From Pseudonocardia kujensis (lineage in GTDB: Bacteria; Actinomycetota; Actinomycetes; Mycobacteriales; Pseudonocardiaceae): a stretch of 64,000 bases of DNA. Positions 26,661 through 35,822 of this stretch are shown one piece after another. The stretch covers positions 101,575 to 165,574 of the forward strand of contig NZ_JAJSOK010000009.1 of assembly GCF_021283305.1 (NCBI RefSeq), given 5' to 3'. The notes under the pieces are model-generated. The model saw only the letters and a program-made list of their open reading frames with translations, was not told where the DNA came from and did not search any database. Made by a program: the position numbers and the translations under genes. Numbering within the stretch: position 1 is the stretch's first letter; the number at the start of each line of letters is the position of its first letter.

Positions 26661-27491
26661 GTGAAGGTCGTACTGTTCTGCGGCGGTTACGGGATGCGGA
26701 TGCGCGACGGCGTCTCCGATCTTCCGAAGCCGATGCACCAGGTGGGTCCGCGCCCGCTGATCTGGCACGTGATGCGCTACTACGCCCACTTCGGGCACAC
26801 CGACTTCGTGCTGTGCCTCGGCTACGGCGCGCACCACATCAAGGACTTCTTCCTCCACTACGACGAGACCGCGTCGAACGACTTCGTGCTCGACGGCAAC
26901 GAGGTCGAGCTCCTCGGGAGCGACATCAAGGACTGGCGGATCACGTTCGTCCACACCGGTCTGGACTCGGCGATCGGTGAGCGGCTCCGTCGGGTGCGTC
27001 CGTTCGTCGAGAACGAGGAGATGTTCCTCGCCAACTACGCCGACGTCCTGACCGACGCCCCGCTCGACGACATGGTGGCGCAGTTCGCGGCGAGCGACGC
27101 GGTCGGCGGGCTGATGGCGGTGCCGCCGCAGTCGGCGTTCCACTGCGTGCAGGTCGACGAGGACGGCCGGTTGGGCTCGATCTCGACGTTGCAGGAGCTC
27201 CCGCTGTGGGAGAACGGCGGGTACATGATCTTCCGTCCGGAGATCTTCGACCACCTCACCGAGGGCTGCGACCTGATCGGCGACGTCTGCACCCCGCTCG
27301 CGCGGGAGGGCCGCATGATGGGGTACCGGCACAAGGGCTTCTGGCAGCCGGCCGACACCGTCAAGGAGCGGATCGCGCTCGAGGCCGGCTACCAGGCCGG
27401 CAACCGCCCGTGGATGTTGTGGGACGGTCCGAGCGACCGCGAGCCGCTGCAGGCCGCGATCGCGCAGAAGCAGGCGGAGCTGACCCGCTGA
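26661..27491 (+). CDS. Glucose-1-phosphate cytidylyltransferase-like sugar nucleotidyltransferase
   Basis: A 276-residue enzyme of the RfbF type, which activates a sugar 1-phosphate. The N-terminus VLFCGGYGMRMRDGVSDLPK is the nucleotide loop with the signature lysine, in the form typical of RfbF. Further marks are LCLGYGAHHIKDFF, the metal site in FLANYADVLTD and KGFWQPADTVKER at the end. The usual partners rfbG and rfbH are not nearby, so the product may be used by other enzymes. GTG at 26661 has GAAGGTGG upstream. The 141 bases before it hold no gene. Confidence 0.85.
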   Translation: MKVVLFCGGYGMRMRDGVSDLPKPMHQVGPRPLIWHVMRYYAHFGHTDFVLCLGYGAHHIKDFFLHYDETASNDFVLDGNEVELLGSDIKDWRITFVHTGLDSAIGERLRRVRPFVENEEMFLANYADVLTDAPLDDMVAQFAASDAVGGLMAVPPQSAFHCVQVDEDGRLGSISTLQELPLWENGGYMIFRPEIFDHLTEGCDLIGDVCTPLAREGRMMGYRHKGFWQPADTVKERIALEAGYQAGNRPWMLWDGPSDREPLQAAIAQKQAELTR

Positions 27492-27525
27492 CGGCGCAGC
27501 GGCGCGGCCCACGGTGCCCGGCGGC

Positions 27526-29013
27526 TCAGTGCCGACCGGGCACCTTCCGTCGCAGGGCCTGCAGGGCCGGGCACAGGAGCCACGGCGCCAGGACCCTCAG
27601 CAGGGCCAGGTAGGCCAGCACCAGCACGACGGATTCGACGACCACGGCCGCAAGTCCGGGCACGATCGGCAGCGCGTCGGCGCGGACCAGGACGCCCTCG
27701 GCCCAGGCCACGCCGGCGGTGGCGAGCACGCCGGCGACCGCGGGCGGGAGCAGCCGGGCGACCAGTTCCCTGCCCGTCACGCCGACGACCGCCCTGGCGG
27801 CCCACAGCCCGGTCAGGCCGACGGCCACGGCGGCGCCGGACATGGCGAGCCCCACCCCGGTGAGCCCGAGCGGGAGCAGCAGGAGCAGCAGGCCGACCCC
27901 GGAGACGAGGCCGACGACGCTCGGCCCGTACAGCCGCCGGGAACGACCGGTCCCCTTGAGCAACTCGCCCGTGACGGCCGTCAGCGCCTGGCCGATGCCG
28001 TACCCGGCCATCGCGGTGAGGGCCACCCCCGCCTCCCGCCAGCGCTCCCCGAGGAGCAGCACGGCGAGCGGCTCGCCGCAGGCGACGAGGATCCCGCTCG
28101 CGGGCAGTGCGGCCACCCAGAGCCACGTCAGGGCGCGCAGGAACGCCTGTCGCAGCCGCTCGGCGTCGCCGGCGATCCGCGCGAAGGCGGGGAAGAGCAC
28201 GAAGGCGCCCGCCTGCACGACGACCATGCCCGGGAGCTGGGCGATCCGCTTGCCGTAGCGGTAGTAGCCGAGCGCGGCGGGGTCGAGGGCCCGCCCGACG
28301 ATCACGAGCTCCAGCAGCTCGCGAACCCGCTCGAGCAAGGTCCCCACGAGCAGCGGGAACCCGAAGCGCGCCAGTTCCCGCCACAGCCGGAGCGACACTC
28401 GGCCGCGGCCGGGACGCCAGCCCCCGAGGGTCCAGCTCGCGACCAGCCAGGTGAGCATCTGGGCGTAGGAACCGATCACCATGCACCACACCCCGAAGCC
28501 CAGCGCGGCGAAGGTCACCGAGACGGCCGCGAAGGCGATCGCGTTGAGCGGGTCGATCACGAGGCGCCGACGGAAGTCGAGGCGGCGCTGCATGAGCGCG
28601 TCGGGCACGTTGGTGAAGGCGTGGATCACCATCGTGCCGGAGATCGCGGCGGCGACGGCCCCGGCGGTGGGGCTCTCGAACACGAGGGCGACCAGCGGCG
28701 CGCACGCCAGCGCGAGAAGGCTCATCAGCAACCCACCGGCCGCCGTGGCCCAGAAGACCGTGTCGGCGGCGTCGGCCAGGTCGTCGTCGGCGCGCTGGAT
28801 CAGCGCCTGGGTGAGCGCGCCTTCGGCGAACACGACGAGGAAGAGGGCCAGCCCCGATCCGGCGGCGTAGAGGCCGACCTCGGCCGGGGTGAGCAGCCTC
28901 GCGAGCACGAGTGTCTGCCCGAGGCTGACGACCTGGACGAGCACGAGCGCGGCCGTCGACATGGCCGCCCCGCGGCGGAGCACCCCGCCGAGCGGCCCCG
29001 GCGTGCCGCTCAC
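27526..29013 (-). CDS. Wzx-type polysaccharide flippase 3
   Basis: A 495-residue MOP-superfamily membrane protein. Landmarks are LARLLTPAEVGLYAAGSGLA, LVIVGRALDPAALGYYRYGK and long hydrophobic helices to the C-terminus. It is close in sequence to the flippase at 23522-25075. The GTG at 29013 overlaps the stop of the upstream GT2 gene (GTGA at 29010-29013), so the two are translationally coupled. That pairing suggests the GT2 product and this flippase serve the same repeat unit. Confidence 0.9.
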   Translation of the reverse strand: MSGTPGPLGGVLRRGAAMSTAALVLVQVVSLGQTLVLARLLTPAEVGLYAAGSGLALFLVVFAEGALTQALIQRADDDLADAADTVFWATAAGGLLMSLLALACAPLVALVFESPTAGAVAAAISGTMVIHAFTNVPDALMQRRLDFRRRLVIDPLNAIAFAAVSVTFAALGFGVWCMVIGSYAQMLTWLVASWTLGGWRPGRGRVSLRLWRELARFGFPLLVGTLLERVRELLELVIVGRALDPAALGYYRYGKRIAQLPGMVVVQAGAFVLFPAFARIAGDAERLRQAFLRALTWLWVAALPASGILVACGEPLAVLLLGERWREAGVALTAMAGYGIGQALTAVTGELLKGTGRSRRLYGPSVVGLVSGVGLLLLLLPLGLTGVGLAMSGAAVAVGLTGLWAARAVVGVTGRELVARLLPPAVAGVLATAGVAWAEGVLVRADALPIVPGLAAVVVESVVLVLAYLALLRVLAPWLLCPALQALRRKVPGRH

Positions 29014-30068
29014 GACCGTACGACCCGCACGCGGTGCCGTCCGTCGCGGACGAGCCCGGCGGCCGTCCGGCTCCAGCGCTGTTTGACGGGGTGGAGCCGG
29101 CGCATCAGCCCCGGCGCGAGGGCGAGTCCGGCGATGACGGCGGCCGGGCGCACGGTGCGGCGCTGGGCGAACGCCCGGAGTGCCGCCCGGAGGGCCGCGT
29201 CGGTGTCGCCCTGCAGCAGTGCGGTGCGCGAGTGCCGCAACGCCTGGTGGTACCGGATCCGGCGCAGGGTCAGCTCGAGCGCGCGGTCCACCTCGGGCGC
29301 CGGGGTGAGCTTGCTGGCGTCGATGAAGGCCCGCTCGAGGTTGGCCTCGAAGGAGTCCGCGTGCGCGGGGTCGCGCGAGGACGAGTCGGTCCGCAGCCGG
29401 TACCGCGCGAGCCGCTCGTCGAGGACCCGCACGTCGCACCCCGCCACCACCAGCCGCAGGAACATGGCCAGGTCCTCGACCTTGGGGGTGCTGCAGCTGT
29501 AGCCCTTGGCCCTCACCCAGGCCTCGGCGCGGATGGCCGCGGTGTAGTAGAGGACCTCGCCACCGATCATGGTGACGAGGTCGACGGACCGCTCCGGGTC
29601 CGGTGGCGTGGTGATCCCGAGGGACTGCCGGTAGCTGCGGATCCAGTCCCGGTCGTCGCCGTCCTCGAAGACGTAGGCGTCGATCCCCACGACGTCGACC
29701 TCGGGCCGCTCGGCGAGGACGGCCGCGGTGCGCTCGCAGAACGCCGGCATCAGCAGGTCGTCGCTGTCGAGCACGGCGTAGTACCGGCCGCGGGCGACCG
29801 CGGCGGCGGCGTCCACGCCTCCACCCAGTCCCTTGTTCTCCTGGCGGACCAGCCGGATCCGCGGGTCGTCCCGGTAGCAGGAGACGATCTCGGCGACGTC
29901 GTCGGACATCCCGTTGTCGACGACGATCAGCTCCCAGTCCGCCAGCGTCTGTCCCTGGACCGACTCGATGGTGTCGGAGAGGTAGGCCTCGGTCCGGTAC
30001 GCCGAGGTCAGGATGCTGAAGAGGGGCTGCTCGCCGGTCGTGGGGAGGCGACCGGGCGTGGTGGTCAT
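29010..30068 (-). CDS. GT2 family glycosyltransferase, paralogue 2
   Basis: A 352-residue GT-A glycosyltransferase closely related to the one at 22348-23517. Motifs are FSILTSAYRTEAYLSDTIES, VVDNGMSDDVAEIV, the DxD-type AVLDSDDLLMPAF and ED in KVEDLAMFLRL, all intact. The C-terminal segment RYHQALRHSRTALLQGDT to HPVKQRW is the shared paralogue signature. The ATG at 30068 lies 19 bases after the AlgD-like stop, so the order AlgD, GT2, flippase looks like one operon. Confidence 0.9.
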   Translation of the reverse strand: MTTTPGRLPTTGEQPLFSILTSAYRTEAYLSDTIESVQGQTLADWELIVVDNGMSDDVAEIVSCYRDDPRIRLVRQENKGLGGGVDAAAAVARGRYYAVLDSDDLLMPAFCERTAAVLAERPEVDVVGIDAYVFEDGDDRDWIRSYRQSLGITTPPDPERSVDLVTMIGGEVLYYTAAIRAEAWVRAKGYSCSTPKVEDLAMFLRLVVAGCDVRVLDERLARYRLRTDSSSRDPAHADSFEANLERAFIDASKLTPAPEVDRALELTLRRIRYHQALRHSRTALLQGDTDAALRAALRAFAQRRTVRPAAVIAGLALAPGLMRRLHPVKQRWSRTAAGLVRDGRHRVRVVRS

Positions 30069-30087
30069 CGTCGTCGTGGACTTCCCG

Positions 30088-31440
30088 TCACCAGGAGAGG
30101 CCGTGGTACCGCGGGTCGCCCCGGCGGGATCGGGCGTCGGGCATGCGTACCAGGTCGACGACGACATGCTCGGGTCCGAGGCCCTCCAGCGCCGCGAGGA
30201 TCTGCGAGTCGCGCGAGCCCACGATGCAGACCTCCGCGTGCTGGAGCACCTCGTCGGCGTCGTCCTGCAACAGCTCGGAGACGTGCGGGAGCCGGTCGTG
30301 CAGGTAGGCGCGGTTGGCACCCACGATCCGGGAGAGGGCCACGTTCGGGTCGAAGATCCGGACGTCGTACCCCTTGCCGACGAGCCGCTCGACGAGCTCG
30401 ACCAGCGGGCTCTCGCGCAGGTCGTCCGTCCCGGCCTTGAAGGAGATGCCGAACACCCCGATCCGCCGGTGCCCCAGACCCGTCACGAGCTCCACCGTGC
30501 GACGCAGCTGGGACTCGTTCGAATCGAGGACGTGGGCCAGCACCGGTACGTCGAGGTTGTGCTGGCGTGCGGTGTGCGTGAACGCGCGGACGTCCTTGGG
30601 CAGGCACGACCCACCGAAGGCGAATCCCGGGCGCAGGTAGGCCGGGCTGATGTTCAGCTTGGTGTCGGCGAGGAAGACGTCCATGACGTCGTGCGAATCG
30701 AGACCCAGCACGTCGGCCAGCGCGCCCACCTCGTTCGCGAACGTGATCTTGAGCGCGTGGAAGCTGTTGTCGACGTACTTCGACATCTCCGCCGTCCCGA
30801 TCGGTACGCGGAACCGGGGCCCCGGGAGCCCGTCGTACAGGCTCATCACCAGGGCTCCGCTGCGTTCGTCGCTCTCCCCCACCACGGTCTTGGGCGGGTT
30901 GAGGAAGTCGGCGACGCTGGTTCCCTCGCGGAGGTACTCCGGGTTCACGCACACGCCGAAACCGACCCCGACCGTCTTGCCCGAACTCCGTTCGAGCAGG
31001 GGGATCAGGAGCTCGGCCGCGGTTCCGGGAACCATGGTGCTGCGATAGACGACGACGTGGAACCCGTCCTTCGTGGCGAGGGCGGTGCCGATGTCCTCGG
31101 TGACGCGCTGCAGGTACTCGGTCGACAGGCCGCCGCCCGGGCCGGAGGGCGTGCCGACGCAGACGATCGAGACATCGCTGTCGCGCACGGCCTGCGCCGC
31201 ATCGGCGACCCGCAGCCGGCCCGTCCCGACGACCTCGGCGATCAGGTCTCCGATCCGCTCCTCGACGATCGGGCTCTGCCCGTCGCGGATGAACTCGGTC
31301 TTGTCCGGGTTGGCGTCGACACCCAGTACCGTGTGGCCCCTGGCGGCGAGACAGGCCGCCGAGACACAGCCGACGTACCCGAGCCCGAAGACGCTCACCC
31401 GGAGCGCTCCGGTGGAACCGGACAGTTCGCTGATCGCCAC
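30088..31440 (-). CDS. Nucleotide-sugar 6-dehydrogenase, closest to GDP-mannose dehydrogenase (AlgD)
   Basis: Oxidises C6 of a nucleotide hexose to a uronic acid with NAD. The 450 residues show the Rossmann loop VFGLGYVGCVSAACLAARGH, VNPEYLREGTSVADF, the catalytic cysteine in FAFGGSCLPKDVRAF (near residue 275), and the C-terminal GISFKAGTDDLRESPLVEL. The text after that (GKGYDVRIFDPNVALSRIVG and RLPHVSELL) is more like AlgD than UDP-glucose dehydrogenase, but substrate choice needs testing. First gene of a leftward operon with GT2 and a flippase. It implies a uronic acid in the polymer. Confidence 0.88.
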   Translation of the reverse strand: MAISELSGSTGALRVSVFGLGYVGCVSAACLAARGHTVLGVDANPDKTEFIRDGQSPIVEERIGDLIAEVVGTGRLRVADAAQAVRDSDVSIVCVGTPSGPGGGLSTEYLQRVTEDIGTALATKDGFHVVVYRSTMVPGTAAELLIPLLERSSGKTVGVGFGVCVNPEYLREGTSVADFLNPPKTVVGESDERSGALVMSLYDGLPGPRFRVPIGTAEMSKYVDNSFHALKITFANEVGALADVLGLDSHDVMDVFLADTKLNISPAYLRPGFAFGGSCLPKDVRAFTHTARQHNLDVPVLAHVLDSNESQLRRTVELVTGLGHRRIGVFGISFKAGTDDLRESPLVELVERLVGKGYDVRIFDPNVALSRIVGANRAYLHDRLPHVSELLQDDADEVLQHAEVCIVGSRDSQILAALEGLGPEHVVVDLVRMPDARSRRGDPRYHGLSW

Positions 31441-31480
31441 GACTGGTGCTCGGAAACGTCACGATCGACGTTACGACGGC

Positions 31481-32218
31481 ATGGTGTCCGAACTGGAACG
31501 GCACGAGGAGGTCCCGCACGTGGCCGGACGAGGTGTCGAGCGGCTGGCGCTCGCGGTGGCCGTGGCCCGCTACTACCTGCGCCCCGTGCGGCGGGAGATC
31601 GGCCGTCTGCGGACCCGCAGCGCTCGGGACACCTGGGGGGTACGGGTCGGCCCGGCTCCGCTCGGCGAGCACGTCCTGGTCCTCCGCACCCCCCGGTTCG
31701 ACGACGCCGCGGCCTGGCGCGCGGCTCGGCTGCGCGAGCGGGCGCGGATCGAGCCGTGGTGGGCGGACTCCCCGCAGACGTGGGAGGAGCGGCACAGCGA
31801 GGCGGCCTGGGTGACGGGTCTGCTCCACGCGCGGACCGAGGCCCGTGCGGGCCGGGCGTTGCCGCTCGTCATCGAGATCGACGGCGAGCTCGCCGGCGAG
31901 GCGAGCCTCGAGTGGATCGCGCCGCACACCTCGACGGCCGAGCTGAGCGTGTGGGTGGACTCGCGCTGGGTCCGCAAGGGAGCGTCGGGTGTGGCCGGAC
32001 GCCTGCTGTACGGCTACGCCTTCGACCGCCTGGGCCTCCACCGGCTGATCGCCCCCATCGCCAGGGGCAACGTCGGCGCGGCGCTCGGCGCCCGCCGGAT
32101 GGGCATGGTGAAGGAGGGCACCATGGCGGGCTTCCTCGAGGTCGGCGGCGAGCGCCGGGACCACGACCTTTGGGCCCTCACCGCCGACCGGTACCGCGGT
32201 CCGAACAGGACTCAGTAG
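31481..32218 (+). CDS. GNAT family acetyltransferase (RimJ/RimL-like)
   Basis: A 245-residue protein with a GNAT domain in the C-terminal two thirds: VLRTPRFDDAAAWRAARLRE, LPLVIEIDGELAGEASLEWI, AELSVWVDSRWVRKGASGVA (acetyl-CoA loop region) and RGNVGAALGARRMGMVKEG. About 55 extra residues precede the domain. In this setting it may acetylate an amino sugar or polymer; protein acetylation cannot be excluded. It is divergent from the AlgD-like gene with 40 bases between starts, and its end overlaps the convergent transferase gene by seven bases. The ATG 31481 lacks a clear ribosome site. Confidence 0.8.
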   Translation: MVSELERHEEVPHVAGRGVERLALAVAVARYYLRPVRREIGRLRTRSARDTWGVRVGPAPLGEHVLVLRTPRFDDAAAWRAARLRERARIEPWWADSPQTWEERHSEAAWVTGLLHARTEARAGRALPLVIEIDGELAGEASLEWIAPHTSTAELSVWVDSRWVRKGASGVAGRLLYGYAFDRLGLHRLIAPIARGNVGAALGARRMGMVKEGTMAGFLEVGGERRDHDLWALTADRYRGPNRTQ

Positions 32219-33735
32219 GCGCCGCGGCCGTTGGCCACCGCGCCGAAGGTCTTCCAGAGGATGGTCAGGTCCAGCGCCATGGACCAGTTCTCGACGTAGC
32301 GCAGGTCGAGGCGCACCGACTCCTCCCACGTGAGGTTGCTGCGACCGCTCACCTGCCACAGCCCGGTCATGCCGGGCCGCACGAGGAGGCGCCGGCGGGC
32401 GTCGTCGGCGTAGGTCGCGACCTCGGAGGGCAGCGGCGGGCGGGGCCCGACCAGCGACATGGTGCCCGTGAGCACGTTGAGCAGCTGCGGGAGCTCGTCG
32501 ATGGAGTACTTGCGGAGGGTGGCGCCGACCCGGGTGATCCGCGGGTCCCTGGCCATCTTGAACAGCGTCCCGCCCGCGAAGTCGTTGTGCTTCTTCAGCG
32601 CCTCGAGCCGGGCCTCGGCGTCGACCGCCATCGACCGGAACTTCACCATCCGGAACCGGCTGCCGTTGGCCCCCACCCGCTCCTGCCGGAAGAAGACGGG
32701 GCCGGCATCGTCGATCTTGATGGCCAGCGCGATCAGCAGGAACAGCGGGAAGGCGACGAGGAGGATCAGCGCGGCCACCACGCGGTCCATGATGTACTTC
32801 GACACCCGCGAGGACCCGGAGAAGCGCGGCTTCGACAGGCGCAGGAGGGGGAGCCCGTCGATCGGCGCGATGTGCAGGCGCGGGCCCGCGATCTCCATCA
32901 GGCCGGGGTCGACGGCGAGGTCCGCGTCGGTGGACTCCAGCTCCCAGGCGAGCCGCTGCAGCCGTCCGGGACCCCAGCCCGGCGCCTGCGTGACGGCGAC
33001 GACCCGGAACCCGCCCTGCTGCGCGACCGCCCCGACCGAGTCGAGGTCGCCGACGACCGCGACGTCCTCGATGGTCGCGCCGTCCTCCGTGGTGCCCGAT
33101 CCCGTGGGCGTGCACGCACCTTCGACCCGCCAACCGAAGTGGGGGTCCCGGCGGGTCCTCGCGATGAGGTCCTCGACGGCCTCGACGCTGCCCACTGCCA
33201 GGACCGGCACGCTGCAGTGGCCCCGGCGACGGGCCCTGTGCAGCCGCTTCCGCAGCACGAACCGCCCGAGCACCATCAGCCCACCGGTGAGGGGCAGGAG
33301 CAGGAACACCCAGATCCGGACCGACGCGACCAGCAGGGTCAGTCCGCCGAGCGCGAGTGTCACGGTGGCGCCGATCGTCGCGTTGGCGAGTCGGCGGAAC
33401 TCCGCGGGCCCGGCGCCGAGGATCGCGCCGTCCCAGGCCCGGGCCAGCGGCAGCGCGGCGACGAGCAGGGTGGCGCCGATCAGACCACAGCCGAGGAGGG
33501 CCCGGTTCGAGGGCATGTGGTCGCCCCAACCGAACAGGATCGTCGCCAGGGTGACCGCCGCGATGACGGCCAGGTCGGTGAGAATGGCGAGCCTGCGCCA
33601 GCGCGGCGTCCACGGCTCCGCCGTCGGGGCGGCGAACGCAAGAAGCCGGTCGGACGTCAGCATGGAGTCTGTGGTGGCGACGAACGGCTCGTCGACGCGA
33701 GCCGCGACCCGGCCACCGTCTGGATCTCTGATCAC
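32212..33735 (-). CDS. Polyprenyl-phosphate sugar-1-phosphate transferase (WbaP/CpsE type), intact
   Basis: Initiates repeat-unit synthesis by moving a sugar phosphate onto undecaprenyl phosphate. The 507-residue protein has four N-terminal helices, a soluble CoA-binding-like middle and a C-terminal catalytic domain: FFRQERVGANGSRFRMVKFR followed by SM, SIDELPQLLNVLTGTMSLVG with the catalytic Asp-Glu dyad, GPRPPLPSE and RPGMTGLWQVSGRS. The GTG at 33735 has an AAGGGGG site nine bases upstream. A 229-bp gap separates it from its degenerate paralogue. Confidence 0.92.
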   Translation of the reverse strand: MIRDPDGGRVAARVDEPFVATTDSMLTSDRLLAFAAPTAEPWTPRWRRLAILTDLAVIAAVTLATILFGWGDHMPSNRALLGCGLIGATLLVAALPLARAWDGAILGAGPAEFRRLANATIGATVTLALGGLTLLVASVRIWVFLLLPLTGGLMVLGRFVLRKRLHRARRRGHCSVPVLAVGSVEAVEDLIARTRRDPHFGWRVEGACTPTGSGTTEDGATIEDVAVVGDLDSVGAVAQQGGFRVVAVTQAPGWGPGRLQRLAWELESTDADLAVDPGLMEIAGPRLHIAPIDGLPLLRLSKPRFSGSSRVSKYIMDRVVAALILLVAFPLFLLIALAIKIDDAGPVFFRQERVGANGSRFRMVKFRSMAVDAEARLEALKKHNDFAGGTLFKMARDPRITRVGATLRKYSIDELPQLLNVLTGTMSLVGPRPPLPSEVATYADDARRRLLVRPGMTGLWQVSGRSNLTWEESVRLDLRYVENWSMALDLTILWKTFGAVANGRGAY

Positions 33736-33964
33736 GCTGACGTACCCCCTTGGGCTGTCGGGTGGCCGGTCGGACCCCCACACAGGGGAACGACCGGCCC
33801 GTCACGGCGATGCTGCACTCGTACAACTCCGACAATCCGTTACAGCGGGTAGGCGAATTGACATTCGGCCAGTTCGTCTACCTGCATAAGGGCGATCTTA
33901 GGTAGGCAAGAGATCACCTAGAGTGACCAGCGTGGATTGATCCGGGGGCAGTGTCCCTCTGGGC
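33736..33964 (-). promoter_or_regulatory. Intergenic region with lower GC, probable promoter of the 32212-33735 gene
   Basis: No gene is seen. The stretch 33810-33935 is visibly richer in A and T than the rest of the locus, as expected of a promoter region, and contains short imperfect repeats (TTAGGT near 33898 and ACCTAG near 33917). I cannot place -35 and -10 boxes with confidence. Both flanking genes run leftward, so this would drive the intact initiating transferase. Confidence 0.4.
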
Positions 33965-35338
33965 TCAACGGTGCAGCGCGCGACCGCCCCGGACGACACC
34001 CCGGACGCCTCTCCAGAGGATCAACGCGTCGAGCGCCGGGCTCCAGCTTTCCACGTAGCGCAGGTCGAGCCGCACGGACTCCTCCCACGTGAGGCCGCCT
34101 CGACCGGCCACCTGCCAGAGGCCCGTCAAGCCGGGCTTGACGAGCAGCGTGCGGTGGGCGTCGCGGCCGCTCGCGGCGAGCTCGACGGGGCGCGGCGGCC
34201 GTGGCCCCACCAGGGACATCGAGCCGGCCAGCACGTTGAAGAGCTGGGGCAGTTCCTCGACCGCCGACGCCTTGAGCAGTGCCCCGATCGCGGTGACGGC
34301 CTCCGGGCCGTGACCCGCCCCGGTCGTGGTACGGAACCGCAGCACCCGGATCAGGCGACCGCCCCGCCCGACGCGGACGTCATGCGCGAGAACCGGACCG
34401 CCCGTGGCCTTGATCGAGAGGGTGACGGCAAGGAGCACCGGGGCCAGCAGCAGGATCAGCGTCGCGGCGACGGTCCGGTCCATCACGGCCTTGACCAGCG
34501 CGGCGCCTCGGCCGAGCACCGGCTCGGAGAGCTTCAGCAGGGGCAGCCCGTCCACCGGCGCGACGTGCAACCGGGGTCCGGTGACGTCGATCAGGCCGGG
34601 TTGGACCACCAGGTCGATCCCGGTCCCGCCCAGCTCCCAGGCGAGCCTGCGCAGCCGGTGGTGGCCCCAGCCGCTGACCGGGGCCACCGCGACCACCTCG
34701 TAGCCCCCGGTGCGCGCCGTGGGTCCGACCGCGTCGAGGTCGCCGACGACCGGGACGCCGAGCAGCTCCGGGCTCGCCGCCGGCCCGGTGCCCGTCGAGG
34801 TGCAGGCACCCGTGACGCGCCACCCGTGCTGGGGAGCGCGCTGCGTCCTGGAGATGAGATCGGCGACGGCCTCGTCACTGCCGACCGCGAGCACCCGGAG
34901 CAGTCCGCCTCCTCGGCGGCGCAGGGCATGCAGGCGCCGGCGGAGCACGTACCGCCCTGTCGCGGCGAGGAGCCCGAGGAACGGCACCACCCCGAACAGC
35001 CATGCCGTGGTGGCCGGGCTGTCCAGCAGCAGCCCGGCGACGCCGACGATCGCCGCCGTCGCTCCGACCGCGCGGAAGAGCCGCCCGAACTCGTCCGGCC
35101 CCTGCCCCAGCATCCGGCGGTCCCAGGCCCTGGTCGCGACCGCCGCCACGACCAGCCCGCCGACGACGGCCGCGGACAGGAGCGCCGCGGCGCAGAGGTC
35201 CGCACGGAGTCCGGCCGGATCGCCGAGGAGTCCTGCGGCGACCGCCAGCAGGGCGGCGCCGACGTCGGACACCGCCGCGGCGCCCGCGTAACGCCGCTCC
35301 CAACGGCGGTCGGTGCGGCGGCCCGTGGGGCCGCTCAC
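33965..35338 (-). CDS. Second polyprenyl-phosphate sugar-1-phosphate transferase, altered active site
   Basis: Same overall plan as the gene at 32212-33735 (four helices, middle domain with VVGDLDAVGPTARTGGYEVV, catalytic-type domain). Changes are concentrated at the active site. The segment that reads KFRSM in the intact protein is RFRTT, the region after it is shortened by about 20 residues, the basic DPRITRVGATLRK stretch is replaced by AVTAIGALLKA, and SIDELPQL has become AVEELPQL, so Asp of the Asp-Glu dyad is Glu. GPRPPRP and KPGLTGLWQVAGRGGLTWEE are kept. It may be inactive or have changed substrate. The start is uncertain (GTG 35338, or GTG 35428 which adds 30 residues). Confidence 0.82.
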   Translation of the reverse strand: MSGPTGRRTDRRWERRYAGAAAVSDVGAALLAVAAGLLGDPAGLRADLCAAALLSAAVVGGLVVAAVATRAWDRRMLGQGPDEFGRLFRAVGATAAIVGVAGLLLDSPATTAWLFGVVPFLGLLAATGRYVLRRRLHALRRRGGGLLRVLAVGSDEAVADLISRTQRAPQHGWRVTGACTSTGTGPAASPELLGVPVVGDLDAVGPTARTGGYEVVAVAPVSGWGHHRLRRLAWELGGTGIDLVVQPGLIDVTGPRLHVAPVDGLPLLKLSEPVLGRGAALVKAVMDRTVAATLILLLAPVLLAVTLSIKATGGPVLAHDVRVGRGGRLIRVLRFRTTTGAGHGPEAVTAIGALLKASAVEELPQLFNVLAGSMSLVGPRPPRPVELAASGRDAHRTLLVKPGLTGLWQVAGRGGLTWEESVRLDLRYVESWSPALDALILWRGVRGVVRGGRALHR

Positions 35339-35822
35339 GCCACGAAGGTGAGGATGCCGCCGACGGCGGCCCGAACATCTGGGTTTCTCGTCCTCGGGAG
35401 AACTCGTCGCGTCCAGATCGCCACTCACCGTGATCGACCGCTGTCGTCGCTCACCGTGAGTTCGCCCTCGTACACGCACTGATCGACCCGCGCCGACTCC
35501 CACCGCCCCACGACCTTGTACTCGGAGCCGATCACCGCGCGTTACCAAGTTCCGAGGACAAATCTGGACGCCGTCGGGGGCCGTGAAGCTCCTCAGCGAG
35601 CGGGCAGGTGGAGGTGGCCGAGAAGTTCCTCGGCGCGGCGGGCAGGTCGAGAGTGACCGGCGCCCCGACCCAGCCCCTCGTGTCCGCAGCTCCTGCCCGG
35701 TGTCCGGCCGCTGCACGCCCCCGCGTGGCTCCGTGGCTCCGTGGAGTCCTTCAGGTCGAAGGAGCGAAGCCCGCGCTCCTGAGATCCGCCCGCGGGGGCC
35801 AGTGACCGCGCGAGTGAGCCAC
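35339..35822. promoter_or_regulatory. Non-coding gap with two CTCACCGTGA-type palindromes
   Basis: No gene is supported in these 484 bases. CTCACCGTGAG at 35450-35460 is a perfect 11-bp palindrome, and a 10-of-11 copy lies at 35424-35434, 26 bases away centre to centre. They sit just upstream of the leftward transferase gene, where a repressor could bind. A GT-rich direct repeat (GTGGCTCC twice) occurs near 35725-35745. Nothing else was recognised. Confidence 0.35.

Noticed and set aside
26661..27491. UTP-glucose-1-phosphate uridylyltransferase or RmlA
   Set aside because: The nucleotide loop has the CGGYGMRM form typical of RfbF cytidylyltransferases rather than the GxGTRLxP form of those enzymes.
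30013..33852. Long rightward open frame across the AlgD-like and transferase genes
   Set aside because: Antisense shadow, low-complexity translation; both real genes are strongly supported on the other strand.
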